64,000 bases of DNA. Origin: Castellaniella daejeonensis (GTDB lineage Bacteria; Pseudomonadota; Gammaproteobacteria; Burkholderiales; Burkholderiaceae_B). The stretch lies in the NCBI RefSeq assembly GCF_039523555.1, contig NZ_BAAAFN010000017.1, positions 38,854-102,853 of the forward strand, read 5' to 3'. The notes beneath the pieces were generated by a model. That model was not told the DNA's origin and made no database searches. It saw only the letters and a list, made by a program, of their open reading frames with translations. Numbering within the stretch: the stretch's first letter is position 1; each line of letters starts with the position of its first letter. Positions 13,893-21,090 of this stretch are shown piece by piece. Position numbers and translations under genes: made by a program.

Positions 13893-13913
13893 CCCCCGCC
13901 ACACCGGCGGGGG
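13893..13913. terminator. GC hairpin between convergent gltD and DnrO-like gene
   Basis: CCCCCGCC, 5-base loop ACACC, GGCGGGGG: a perfect 8-bp stem in the 51-base gap between two convergent genes. There is no U-tract on either strand. Position and symmetry suggest bidirectional termination. Confidence 0.5.
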
Positions 13914-13926
13914 CGCCCTCCACCGA

Positions 13927-14433
13927 TCAGGACTCGTGGGGAACCGGGATGTCCTGCCAGCCCGGATGGTCGAAATAGGCGCCGTAGCGGTTCAGCGCCT
14001 CGGCCAGGCGCACGACCCCCGCGGCCCTGGGCTGCCCGGCCTCCCGGCCGCCCGCAATGTCCGCGCCGGCGACCACGTCGGCCAGGATCACATGCAGTGC
14101 GGCATCGGCCTGCGGTTCGAGCTTGCAGTTTTCCACGATATGGGCCAATTCGCGATTGGCCTGCTTGCCCAGCGCGTCGTAGCCCGCTTCGGGCAGCGAG
14201 CCGGCATGCGCCTCGGGCAATGCCTGCGCCACGGCCTGGCGCAGATCCCCCATGGCCTGGCGCAACGGCTCATCGGTGGCCCATTTCTGGCCATGGTTCA
14301 GCGTCAGCGCCGCCGGCGGTTCGTGCTCGTGTCCATGTCCGTGCGTTTCCGCAGCCTGCAAAGGGCCTGTCGCCAATGCCAGCGGCAGGGCAAGCCCCAG
14401 GGCGAACAAGAAGCGGGGAGTGTGGGTTTTCAT
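13927..14433 (-). CDS. His-rich exported DnrO-like protein
   Basis: 168 residues. It has a clear signal peptide (hydrophobic about 8-25, cleavage near LQAAE) followed by THGHGHEHE, a possible metal-binding segment. The mature part (LNHGQKWATDEPLRQAM at the start, a conserved Cys in VENCKLEP, YFDHPGWQDIPV at the end) resembles small periplasmic proteins called DnrO in betaproteobacteria; their function is not established. It is predicted to be periplasmic. It is the last gene of the sigma/anti-sigma/sensor set and has its own ECF-type promoter 46-71 bases upstream plus AGGAG before the ATG, so it looks like a main output of that sigma factor. Metal binding is inferred from the His cluster. Confidence 0.72.
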   Translation of the reverse strand: MKTHTPRFLFALGLALPLALATGPLQAAETHGHGHEHEPPAALTLNHGQKWATDEPLRQAMGDLRQAVAQALPEAHAGSLPEAGYDALGKQANRELAHIVENCKLEPQADAALHVILADVVAGADIAGGREAGQPRAAGVVRLAEALNRYGAYFDHPGWQDIPVPHES

Positions 14434-14478
14434 GATGCGGCTCCTGAAAGAGTGTCAATGTCATTCCGACATCTCCTC

Positions 14479-14504
14479 TAACGCGCCACGCATGGAAATG
14501 TTCC
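14479..14504 (-). promoter_or_regulatory. ECF-type promoter upstream of DnrO-like gene
   Basis: On the minus strand: GGAAC (14504-14500), 16 bases, CGTTA (14483-14479). GGGAACATTT around the -35 matches GGGAACTTTT of the promoter at 16042-16067, with identical spacing and the same CGTT core. The start of transcription would fall about 39 bases before the DnrO-like ATG. Confidence 0.65.
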
Positions 14505-14547
14505 CCCACGGATCGGCCACCGCGCACGGATCGACCGCCACGCGCAT

Positions 14548-15018
14548 TCAGCGGACGGCGGGCACCTGCCGGTGCAGTTGCTCGGCCTGCGTCGCCTGCA
14601 CGGCGAATTCCTGCATCAGCAGATCCTTGAGCAAGGCCCGCTGACGGTCGTCGAGCACGTCCCGTTCCGCCAGCAGCTGACGGATCACGCGCTTCTGCTG
14701 CTGGTCCTGCAAGGCGGCGATCCCGGCCTGGATCCCGGCCAGCCGGGCCGTGTCCGGCTGCGCGGCGAAAAGTTCGTCGAGCAGGGCCTGGCGTTGCGCG
14801 CGGATGTCTTCCCAGTTGCGCGCCAGGTCCGCCAGGAACGGGCCTTCCAGCCGGGTCCAGGCGGCCTGCTGGCTGTCCGACAACCCGAGACGCTGCGCCA
14901 GGGGTTCCGCGGCCGGCTCGCCGCCACCCGCCCAATGCCGCTGGATGGCGGTGGCGACGAAGCCGACATTCAGGGCCAGCGAGACCGCCAGCAGGATATT
15001 CCGGGAGCGTGGATTCAT
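14548..15018 (-). CDS. Periplasmic heavy-metal sensor, CnrX/ZraP-like
   Basis: 156 residues. An N-terminal membrane anchor (about residues 8-24) is followed by an all-helical periplasmic domain with LGLSDSQQAAWTRLE, a central LLDELFAAQPD, and LAERDVLDDRQRALLKDLL, the pattern of the CnrX/ZraP/CpxP metal-sensor and chaperone family. The only His residues in the periplasmic part are near the anchor and the C-terminus, so the bound metal cannot be named. The ATG overlaps the anti-sigma stop (ATGA). By analogy with CnrYXH it should tune release of the sigma factor from the anti-sigma; that partnership is inferred from gene order. Confidence 0.75.
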   Translation of the reverse strand: MNPRSRNILLAVSLALNVGFVATAIQRHWAGGGEPAAEPLAQRLGLSDSQQAAWTRLEGPFLADLARNWEDIRAQRQALLDELFAAQPDTARLAGIQAGIAALQDQQQKRVIRQLLAERDVLDDRQRALLKDLLMQEFAVQATQAEQLHRQVPAVR

Positions 15019-15470
15019 GTGTTCTCCTTGGGGGTTCCGCACAGTCCGGCCGCAGCGCACAGCCCGCCCGGCGGCACCGGACCGAAGGCATCCAGCCGCG
15101 CCATCGGGGCTTCGGGCCGCACGGGGGGGCCCCCTGGCCAGGACCAGTCCGCCAGCCCGATGCCGGCCGCCAGGGAAGCGGTGACGGCCATTGCGGCCGG
15201 CAGCCAGCCCAGCCAGGACCGCACGGCATCCCCGAAGGACGCGGGCGCTTTGCGCCGCCCGGCGGGCGCAGGATGCCAGGCACGGGACACATCCGGCGAC
15301 CCGCCCGGGTCCGGCAAGGCCTTCAGGCCGGCGGTCATGGCACGGATCGCCCGCAGTTCGGCGGCGCAGACCGGACAGGCTGCGACGTGTGCCTGGATCA
15401 GCTCGCGCCTGCGCCCCGTCCATTCCGGATCCAGGCTGGCGCAGAGCAGTACGGTTCGGGGGCAAGGCAT
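15015..15470 (-). CDS. Zinc-finger anti-sigma factor
   Basis: 151 residues. The N-terminal cytoplasmic ZAS-type domain contains HVAACPVCAAEL (H-x3-C-x2-C) with a further Cys near residue 10. A Pro/Arg-rich linker follows, then one membrane segment (about residues 88-106) and a short periplasmic tail. This is the layout of membrane anti-sigma factors that hold an ECF sigma at the membrane. It starts 14 bases after the sigma stop with AAGGAG before the ATG, and overlaps the sensor gene by 4 bases. The cognate sigma is the one directly upstream, judged by operon order. Confidence 0.82.
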   Translation of the reverse strand: MPCPRTVLLCASLDPEWTGRRRELIQAHVAACPVCAAELRAIRAMTAGLKALPDPGGSPDVSRAWHPAPAGRRKAPASFGDAVRSWLGWLPAAMAVTASLAAGIGLADWSWPGGPPVRPEAPMARLDAFGPVPPGGLCAAAGLCGTPKENT

Positions 15471-15484
15471 CGGCTTCTCCTTGG

Positions 15485-16033
15485 TCAGGCCCGCAGCACG
15501 GCCAACAGGGCCGCCCGGGCGCGGGCAATGCGCGAACGCACGGTGCCCAGGTTCAGGTTCAGGGTACGGGCGATGTCCTCGTAGGACATGTCCTCGATCT
15601 CGCGCAGCAGCAGGATCTCGCGATGCGCCGGCGCGATGGCGGCCAGGGCCTGCTCCAGCTGGCGCACCTTCTGTGCGGTTTCAAGCCGTCCGTCGGGGCC
15701 GGGCGCCGGATCGGGCACGTCCATGCCCGATTCCAGGGGTTCCATGCGAACCCGTCCCGCGCGGCGCAGATGATCCAGCGCCAGGTTGTGCGCGATGCGA
15801 AACAGCCAGGTCCTGAACCTGGCCTCCGGCCGCCAGGTCCGGATGGCCTGGTAGGCGCGCAGAAAAGTATCCTGGGTCAGCTCGCGGGCGATTTCCGGCG
15901 CCTGGGTCAGCCGCACGAGATAGCGGTAGACCGCGCCCTGGTGGCGGGCCACCAGCCAGGCATAGGCGCGCGCATCCCCGGCGCTGGCGCGCACCGCCTG
16001 GCGGTCGTCTTCGAGTTCGGCTTCGGCATCCAC
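15485..16033 (-). CDS. ECF-family RNA polymerase sigma factor
   Basis: 182 residues from a GTG at 16033. Sigma2 is seen as LVARHQGAVYRYLVRLTQ, then TQDTFLRAYQAIRTWRPEARFRTWLFRIAHN-type residues (about 45-90), a short linker, and sigma4 as LAAIAPAHREILLLREIEDMSYEDIA followed by a helix-turn-helix (LNLNLGTVRSRIARARAAL). An in-frame ATG at 16153 would add 40 residues of unrelated Pro/Arg/Gly-rich sequence and would place the ECF promoter inside the gene, so the GTG is preferred. This start has no clear ribosome site and lies about 8 bases past the -10. Likely autoregulated and inhibited by the next gene. The stimulus is not shown by the sequence. Confidence 0.85.
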   Translation of the reverse strand: MDAEAELEDDRQAVRASAGDARAYAWLVARHQGAVYRYLVRLTQAPEIARELTQDTFLRAYQAIRTWRPEARFRTWLFRIAHNLALDHLRRAGRVRMEPLESGMDVPDPAPGPDGRLETAQKVRQLEQALAAIAPAHREILLLREIEDMSYEDIARTLNLNLGTVRSRIARARAALLAVLRA

Positions 16034-16041
16034 ACCCGTTC

Positions 16042-16067
16042 CAACGAAAGAAGGCGCAAAAAGTTCC
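16042..16067 (-). promoter_or_regulatory. ECF-type promoter of the sigma operon
   Basis: On the minus strand: GGAAC (16067-16063), 16 bases, CGTTG (16046-16042), directly before the sigma gene. It matches the promoter at 14479-14504 in both boxes and spacing. This implies autoregulation by the encoded sigma factor. Confidence 0.65.
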
Positions 16068-16186
16068 CTGCCGGGGCGGAAAAGCCCGCCGCCCGGCGGC
16101 GGACAGACCCCGGAACGAGGCCGTGCCAGCCGATCCGGCGGGTACAGGTACAATCGATGTTAGTCCGACGCGGCGATCCGATCCGA

Positions 16187-17005
16187 ATGAATTCTTCTCC
16201 CGCCCCTCTTGTCACTTTCGATGGCGTTTCACTCGGCTACGGTGATTTCACCGTGCTGAGCGGCATCGACCTGCGGGCCATGCCGGGCCAGGTGGTGGCC
16301 ATGATGGGCGGCTCGGGCTCGGGCAAGACGACACTGCTGCGCGCCATGACCGGCCAGCTGCGGGCGCAGGCCGGGAAGATCCACGTGTTCGGCCAGGACA
16401 TGGCCAAGCTGGACGGCGAGCCGCTGCGCGCCGTGCGCCAGCGCATGGGCGTGCTGTTCCAGAGCGGCGCCCTGTTCACCGACCTGAACGTCTTCGAGAA
16501 CGTAGCCTTCCCGCTGCGCGAGCACACCCATATCTCCGAACAGCAGATCCTGGAACGCGTGCTGGACAAGCTCCAGGCCGTGGGCCTGCGGCACGCAGCC
16601 CACCTGCGGATATCGGAAATCTCCGGCGGCATGGCGCGCCGCGTGGCACTGGCGCGCGCCATCGTGCTCGAACCCGAACTCATCCTCTACGACGAGCCTT
16701 TCGCGGGCCTGGACCCGATTTCCCTGGGGATCACGGCCCAGCTGATCCGCACGCTGACGGACCAGCTGGGTTGCGCCTCGATCCTGATCACGCACGACGT
16801 CGCGGAATCCTTCGCGATCGTGGACCGGGTCTACCTGATCGGCCAGGGCCGGCTGATCGCCCAGGGCACGCCAGCCGAGCTCTCTGCCTCGCAGGACGAC
16901 TACCTGCAGCAATTCCTCCAGGGGCGGCCCGATGGCCCGATCGGCTTCCACTACCCCCTGACGCCGGCCTTCGAGCGCTGGCTGGCCTCCCGGAGGGCAG
17001 CATGA
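16187..17005 (+). CDS. mlaF: Mla phospholipid transport ATP-binding protein
   Basis: 272 residues. The ATPase of the MlaFEDB inner-membrane complex, which moves phospholipids between the inner membrane and periplasmic MlaC. Seen: Walker A GGSGSGKTTLL (near 37), Q-loop LFQSGALFTDLNVFENVAFPLRE, signature EISGGMARRVALARAI (near 145), Walker B LILYDEPFAGLDP, and H-loop ITHDV. The SGALF/DLNVFENV segment is typical of MlaF/Ttg2A. The start MNSSPAPLVTFDGV is the first ATG giving a normal length. The stop overlaps mlaE (ATGA). The promoter should lie in the 153-base divergent gap shared with the ECF sigma gene. Confidence 0.96.
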   Translation: MNSSPAPLVTFDGVSLGYGDFTVLSGIDLRAMPGQVVAMMGGSGSGKTTLLRAMTGQLRAQAGKIHVFGQDMAKLDGEPLRAVRQRMGVLFQSGALFTDLNVFENVAFPLREHTHISEQQILERVLDKLQAVGLRHAAHLRISEISGGMARRVALARAIVLEPELILYDEPFAGLDPISLGITAQLIRTLTDQLGCASILITHDVAESFAIVDRVYLIGQGRLIAQGTPAELSASQDDYLQQFLQGRPDGPIGFHYPLTPAFERWLASRRAA

Positions 17006-17790
17006 GCAGGCTCGCAAATCGCATCGCGGCACTGGGTCACGGCTTCGCATCCTGGATCACCGGGCTGGGCGCATTCGCCCGCCTGTTCTCCGCCATCCTG
17101 GCGCGCAGCAGCGTCGTGCTGCGCCGCCCGGGCCTGGTATCCCAGCAGGTCCACTTCATCGGCAACCATTCCCTGCTGATCATCGGGGTCTCGGGCCTGT
17201 TCGTGGGCTTCGTGCTGGGCCTGCAGGGCTACTACACGCTGAACCGCTACGGGTCGGAAGAGGCCCTGGGCCTGCTGGTGGCCCTGTCGCTCACCCGGGA
17301 ACTCGGGCCGGTGGTCACCGCGCTGCTTTTCGCCGGCCGGGCCGGCACCTCGCTGACGGCCGAGATCGGCCTGATGAAGGCCGGCGAGCAGATCGCCGCC
17401 ATGGAAGTCATGGCCGTGGATCCCCTGCGCCGCGTCCTGGCGCCGCGCTTCTGGGGCGGCGTGATCGCCATGCCGATCCTGGCGGCGGTCTTTTCCATGG
17501 TCGGCATCCTGGGCGGCTGGTTCGTCGGCGTGATCCTGATCGGCATCGACCCCGGCGCCTTCTGGTCGCAGATGCAGGGCGGGGTGGACGTGATCGACGA
17601 CGTGCTCAACGGCGTCATCAAGAGCCTGGTCTTCGGCATCGTCGTCACCCTGATCGCTCTCTACCAGGGCTGGACGGCGCGCCCCACCCCCGAAGGCGTA
17701 TCCCGCGCCACCACGCGCACCGTGGTCAGCGGCGCCCTGGCGGTGCTGGGGCTGGACTTCCTGCTGACGGCGCTGATGTTCGCCCACTGA
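17002..17790 (+). CDS. mlaE: Mla phospholipid transport permease
   Basis: 262 residues. Inner-membrane permease of the Mla system. At least five hydrophobic segments are visible (about 50-75, 95-115, 148-172, 200-220, 235-258). The conserved MlaE stretch LTRELGPVVTALLFAGRAGTS followed by AEIGLMKAGEQIAAMEVM is clear. It starts within the mlaF stop and is followed by mlaD after 39 bases. Confidence 0.96.
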   Translation: MSRLANRIAALGHGFASWITGLGAFARLFSAILARSSVVLRRPGLVSQQVHFIGNHSLLIIGVSGLFVGFVLGLQGYYTLNRYGSEEALGLLVALSLTRELGPVVTALLFAGRAGTSLTAEIGLMKAGEQIAAMEVMAVDPLRRVLAPRFWGGVIAMPILAAVFSMVGILGGWFVGVILIGIDPGAFWSQMQGGVDVIDDVLNGVIKSLVFGIVVTLIALYQGWTARPTPEGVSRATTRTVVSGALAVLGLDFLLTALMFAH

Positions 17791-17829
17791 CCCCGACTTT
17801 TCGCCAACCGAATTCTGCGGAACAAATCC

Positions 17830-18342
17830 ATGACACGCGAAAGAACCGATTTCTGGGTAGGCCTGTTCATCCTGCTGGGTCTGATCGCCCTGGCGTTCCT
17901 GGCGCTGCGCGCCGGCAACATGAGCTCGTTTTCCTTTGCACCCACCTACCAGGTGCACGCCTATTTCGACAACGTCGGCGGATTGAAGGTCCGCGCGCCG
18001 GTGAAAAGCAGCGGCGTGGTGGTCGGCCGGGTCGCCGAGATCGGCTTCGACAATCAGCGGTTCCAGGCCAAGGTCACGCTGTCCCTGGAACAGGCCTATG
18101 CCTTCCCGAAAGACTCCTCGGCCTCGATCCTGACCTCGGGGCTGCTGGGCGAGCAGTACGTCGGCCTGACACCCGGCGGCGACGACAAGGACCTGGCCGA
18201 TGGCGGCACGATAGAATTCACGCAGTCCGCCGTGGTGCTGGAAGACCTGATCAGCAAGTTCCTCTACAGTTCGGCCGAAAAAGAAGGTTCGCAGCAGGGC
18301 CAGGCTACCGGGGGGGCCGCCGCGCCGGGCACCGGCCAGTGA
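17830..18342 (+). CDS. mlaD: Mla MCE-domain periplasmic lipid-binding protein
   Basis: 170 residues. Membrane-anchored MCE protein that forms the hexameric lipid channel on top of MlaFE. One N-terminal membrane helix (about residues 9-27) precedes a single MCE domain with DNVGGLKVRAPVKSSGVVVGRV and LLGEQYVGLTPGGDD. The C-terminal tail is Gly/Ala/Gln-rich and low in complexity. TERTDFWVGLF-type wording at the N-terminus (RERTDFWVGLF) is characteristic of MlaD. Length fits the family. Confidence 0.96.
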   Translation: MTRERTDFWVGLFILLGLIALAFLALRAGNMSSFSFAPTYQVHAYFDNVGGLKVRAPVKSSGVVVGRVAEIGFDNQRFQAKVTLSLEQAYAFPKDSSASILTSGLLGEQYVGLTPGGDDKDLADGGTIEFTQSAVVLEDLISKFLYSSAEKEGSQQGQATGGAAAPGTGQ

Positions 18343-18407
18343 ACGGCTTCCCTTACAATGTGCGACAGTTCCACGCCGCCCCCGACACAGACCGCACGAG
18401 ACACGAC

Positions 18408-19250
18408 ATGATTTCCACCGCCCCGACGACGGCGAAACCGCGTTCCCGACGCCTGACGGCCCGCACCGGGCTGGCCCTGGCGGCCGCCGCCCTGGCGGCC
18501 GGCTGTGCCCAGGTGCCGCACCCTTCGCCCAACGACCCTTGGGAATCCTACAACCGCAGCATGTACCGTTTCAACGACGCGGTGGATCGCGCCGTGCTCA
18601 AGCCCATCGCCACGGGCTATGAAACCGTCACGCCGCGTCCGGTGCGCACCTGTATCCACAACATCTTCGGCAATCTGGGCGACGTCTGGTCGGCCATCAA
18701 CAGCTTGCTGCAGGGCCGCGGCCGCGACTTCGTGGACACTTTCGGCCGGGTGCTGTTCAACACCACGGCCGGCCTGGGCGGCTGCATCGACATCGCCTCG
18801 ATGCACGGGGCACGCAAGATCCCCAACGACCTGGGCATGACGCTGGGGGTCTGGGGCTTCGGTTCCGGCCCGTACGTGGTGCTGCCGTTCCTGGGTTCCA
18901 GCACGGTGCGCGACGGGTCCGCCTGGGCCATCTCGCTGGCATCGCCGGTGTCGCCGACCAGCGCGGTGTTCGCCATCGACAACGTGCCGGTGCGCAACTC
19001 GGTGTTCGGCCTGTACGTGGTGGACACGCGTGCCAATCTGCTGGAAGCCGACCGCCTGGTGGACCAGATCGCGCTCGACAAGTACAGCTTCATCCGCGAC
19101 GCCTACCTGCAGCGCCGCAAGTCCATGCTGGACAGCCGCCTGAACAGCAGCCGGGCCTCGACCGCCGACGACCTGGACAACCCGGACCGGCCCCAAGCCG
19201 ACCAGAACCTGCCGGTCTACGAAGATCCGGACGAAGCGCCGGCGCAATGA
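18408..19250 (+). CDS. mlaA: Outer-membrane lipoprotein MlaA (VacJ)
   Basis: 280 residues. Outer-membrane component that removes phospholipids from the outer leaflet and hands them to MlaC. The ATG at 18408 is chosen because it gives a signal peptide (hydrophobic about 19-31) ending in the lipobox LAAGC; an upstream GTG at 18339 overlapping the mlaD stop would add 23 residues before it. Seen: DPWESYNRSMYRFND (near 43), the hallmark of VacJ, then GRVLFNTTAGLGG, LGVWGFGSGPYVVLPFLG and DGSAWAISL. The C-terminal 40 residues are acidic and low in complexity. It lies inside the mla operon between mlaD and mlaC, an order common in betaproteobacteria. Confidence 0.94.
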   Translation: MISTAPTTAKPRSRRLTARTGLALAAAALAAGCAQVPHPSPNDPWESYNRSMYRFNDAVDRAVLKPIATGYETVTPRPVRTCIHNIFGNLGDVWSAINSLLQGRGRDFVDTFGRVLFNTTAGLGGCIDIASMHGARKIPNDLGMTLGVWGFGSGPYVVLPFLGSSTVRDGSAWAISLASPVSPTSAVFAIDNVPVRNSVFGLYVVDTRANLLEADRLVDQIALDKYSFIRDAYLQRRKSMLDSRLNSSRASTADDLDNPDRPQADQNLPVYEDPDEAPAQ

Positions 19251-19329
19251 ACCCGACCGCCCCGGGCCGCACGCGGCCCGGGCACCGCTCCGCCCGCCTT
19301 GCACGGGCGGGCGCCACACGGAGACGATC

Positions 19330-19977
19330 ATGAGCCTTTCTTCCTTTCTGTACATCCTGCGCCGGGCAGGGGCCCTGTGCCTGCTGGGCGCCGCGCTGGG
19401 GCTGTCCGCGGCACCCGCGGGCGCAGCCGAACGCACGGTCGACCCCAAGGCCGCGCCGAACGACTTCCTCGAAGCCGTGGCCAACAACATGCTCGACGCG
19501 GTCAAGGCCGATCCCCAGGCGCTGCAGGGCGATGCGGGTCACATCGCGGACCTGGTGCGCCGCTATGCGCTGCCGTACGTCGACATGGACAAGACGACCC
19601 GGCTGGCGGCCGGCCGCTACTGGCGCCAGGCATCCGACGCCCAGAAGACCGCTCTGGTGCAGGCGTTCACGGGCACGCTGATCCGCACCTACAGCGGGGC
19701 GTTCACGCGGGTGACGTCCGGCACGACGATCTCGCTGCTGCCTTTCCGCGGCGACCCGCAGGCGGACGATGCGGTGGTGCGCACCACGATCTCGCAACCG
19801 AACAGCCCGGCGATCGGTGTGGACTACCGCCTGGAACGGACCGACGCGGGCTGGAAAGTCTACGACCTGAACGTGGAAGGCATCTGGCTGATCCAGAACT
19901 ATCGCAACCAGTTCGCCTCGGAGATCAACAAGGGGGGGATCGACGGGCTGATCTCGGCCCTGAACGCGAAGAAATGA
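19330..19977 (+). CDS. mlaC: Mla periplasmic phospholipid shuttle
   Basis: 215 residues. Periplasmic carrier that moves phospholipids between MlaA and MlaD. Signal peptide with hydrophobic core about 14-30 and cleavage near AGAAERT. The mature part shows the Ttg2D/MlaC pattern: PNDFLEAVANNML, RRYALPYVDMDKTTRLAAGRYWR, LIRTYSGAF, and W(K)VYDLNVEGIWLIQNYRNQF with SEINKGGIDGLISAL at the end. An AcGGAGAC ribosome site precedes the ATG. A 321-base gap follows, where betaproteobacteria often carry mlaB. Confidence 0.96.
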   Translation: MSLSSFLYILRRAGALCLLGAALGLSAAPAGAAERTVDPKAAPNDFLEAVANNMLDAVKADPQALQGDAGHIADLVRRYALPYVDMDKTTRLAAGRYWRQASDAQKTALVQAFTGTLIRTYSGAFTRVTSGTTISLLPFRGDPQADDAVVRTTISQPNSPAIGVDYRLERTDAGWKVYDLNVEGIWLIQNYRNQFASEINKGGIDGLISALNAKK

Positions 19978-20005
19978 TTTCAGGCCGGATGCGCGGTGGC
20001 CGTGC

Positions 20006-20042
20006 TCTGAACGCGCCCGCGCGGTTCTGAACACGCCCGCGC
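20006..20042 (+). repeat. Two 17-base direct repeats, 20-base period
   Basis: TCTGAACGCGCCCGCGC (20006-20022) and TCTGAACACGCCCGCGC (20026-20042) differ by one base and are separated by 3 bases. They lie just after the mlaC stop. No function is evident. Confidence 0.6.
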
Positions 20043-20255
20043 GCCGGCATGCAGGGAAGGGCCGCCCTGTTCGACGGTCCTCCCGTCGGTCGGACTACCC
20101 GGCCCTTCCTCGTCCAGCCGGGCGGCGTGCAAACTCGGCCTGCGGCCTCGGACAGTGCTCGCCGACTTCCCCCGGCCTCCCTTCGGAAGCCGCCGGCGCC
20201 TCACGCGGTTGCCCTTCCCTGCATGCCTGCGCGCGGGCCGCATTCTCCGACCGCT

Positions 20256-20261
20256 TATAAT
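20256..20261 (+). promoter_or_regulatory. Consensus -10 box before ABC transporter genes
   Basis: A perfect TATAAT lies 38 bases upstream of the chosen ATG at 20299. No good -35 is found at 16-18 bases, so activity is uncertain, but it would allow the ABC pair to be expressed apart from mla. Confidence 0.4.
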
Positions 20262-20298
20262 GATCGATGGCGCCCATTTCGGGGCGCATTGCCTGCCC

Positions 20299-21090
20299 AT
20301 GCCCGCCCTCGATCTGCAACACGTCTCCAAAATCTACGCCCCGCGCCCCCGATCCTGGCGCGACCGCCTGAGCGGCCGCCCTGCGCCCGCGGGTTTCCAG
20401 GCCCTGCGTGACGTCAGCCTGACGATCGAGCATGGCGAATTCTTCGGCCTGCTGGGCCCCAACGGGGCCGGCAAGACCACGCTGATCTCCATCCTGGCCG
20501 GGCTGGCCCACGCCACCCAGGGCAGCGCCCGGGTCTGCGGCTACGACGTGGTCGGCGATTTCCGGCGCGCGCGCCAATCGCTGGGCGTCGTTCCCCAGGA
20601 AATCGTCTACGACCCGTTCTTCACGGTGCGCGAGACCCTGCGGCTGCAGTCAGGCTACTTCGGCCTGCGGAACAACGACGACTGGATCGACGAGATCCTG
20701 GACAACCTGGGCCTGCTGAACAAGGCCGATGCCAACATGCGCGAACTGTCCGGCGGGATGAAGCGCCGCGTCCTGGTGGCGCAGGCCCTGGTCCACCGCC
20801 CGCCGGTGATCATCCTCGACGAGCCCACCGCCGGCGTGGACGTCGACCTGCGCCGCACGCTGTGGGATTTCATTACGCGCCTGAACCAGGCCGGCCACAC
20901 GATCCTGCTCACCACGCACTATCTCGAAGAAGCCGAAGCCCTGTGCGGGCGCGTGGCCATGCTGAAATCCGGCCAGATCGTGGCGCTGGACACCACCCAG
21001 GCGCTGATGGCGCGCGTCGGCGGCGCCGACCTGGAAGACGCCTTCGTGCGCATCATGCACGACGATTCCATGCTGGAGGCCGAACTGTGA
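20299..21090 (+). CDS. ABC-2 type exporter ATP-binding protein
   Basis: 263 residues. Seen: Walker A GPNGAGKTTLIS (near 50), Q-loop VVPQEIVYDPFFTVRETLRL, signature ELSGGMKRRVLVAQAL, Walker B VIILDEPTAGVDVDLR, and H-loop LTTHYLEEAE. This is the DrrA/NodI/CcmA-like group that pairs with ABC-2 permeases. Substrate unknown. The ATG at 20299 gives a normal N-terminus (MPALDLQHVSKIYAP); an ATG at 20260 would add 13 residues. A GTG for the permease overlaps its stop. It sits in the conserved betaproteobacterial neighbourhood between mla and bolA/murA, so a role in envelope lipid or polysaccharide export is possible but unproven. Confidence 0.92.
   Translation: MPALDLQHVSKIYAPRPRSWRDRLSGRPAPAGFQALRDVSLTIEHGEFFGLLGPNGAGKTTLISILAGLAHATQGSARVCGYDVVGDFRRARQSLGVVPQEIVYDPFFTVRETLRLQSGYFGLRNNDDWIDEILDNLGLLNKADANMRELSGGMKRRVLVAQALVHRPPVIILDEPTAGVDVDLRRTLWDFITRLNQAGHTILLTTHYLEEAEALCGRVAMLKSGQIVALDTTQALMARVGGADLEDAFVRIMHDDSMLEAEL

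Larger units (their letters stand above)
19978..20298. other. 321-base gap after mlaC; no gene supported
   Basis: No reading frame here looks coding; the frame starting near 20049 is Pro/Arg-rich and runs into the ABC ATPase gene out of frame. No STAS-domain (MlaB) signature is found in any frame. The gap holds a near-perfect 17-base tandem repeat (20006-20042) and a perfect TATAAT (20256-20261) just before the ABC transporter gene. Confidence 0.6.

Noticed and set aside
15191..16186. Open + strand frame joined to mlaF, opposite the sigma and anti-sigma genes
   Set aside because: The minus-strand genes have clear sigma2/sigma4 and zinc-finger motifs; the + frame has none before MlaF residue 1.
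18339..18407. GTG start for mlaA overlapping the mlaD stop
   Set aside because: It would put 23 extra residues before a good lipoprotein signal that starts at 18408.
20049..20411. Possible small gene in the mlaC-ABC gap
   Set aside because: Pro/Arg-rich, no STAS motif, and overlaps the Walker-A region of the ABC gene in another frame.
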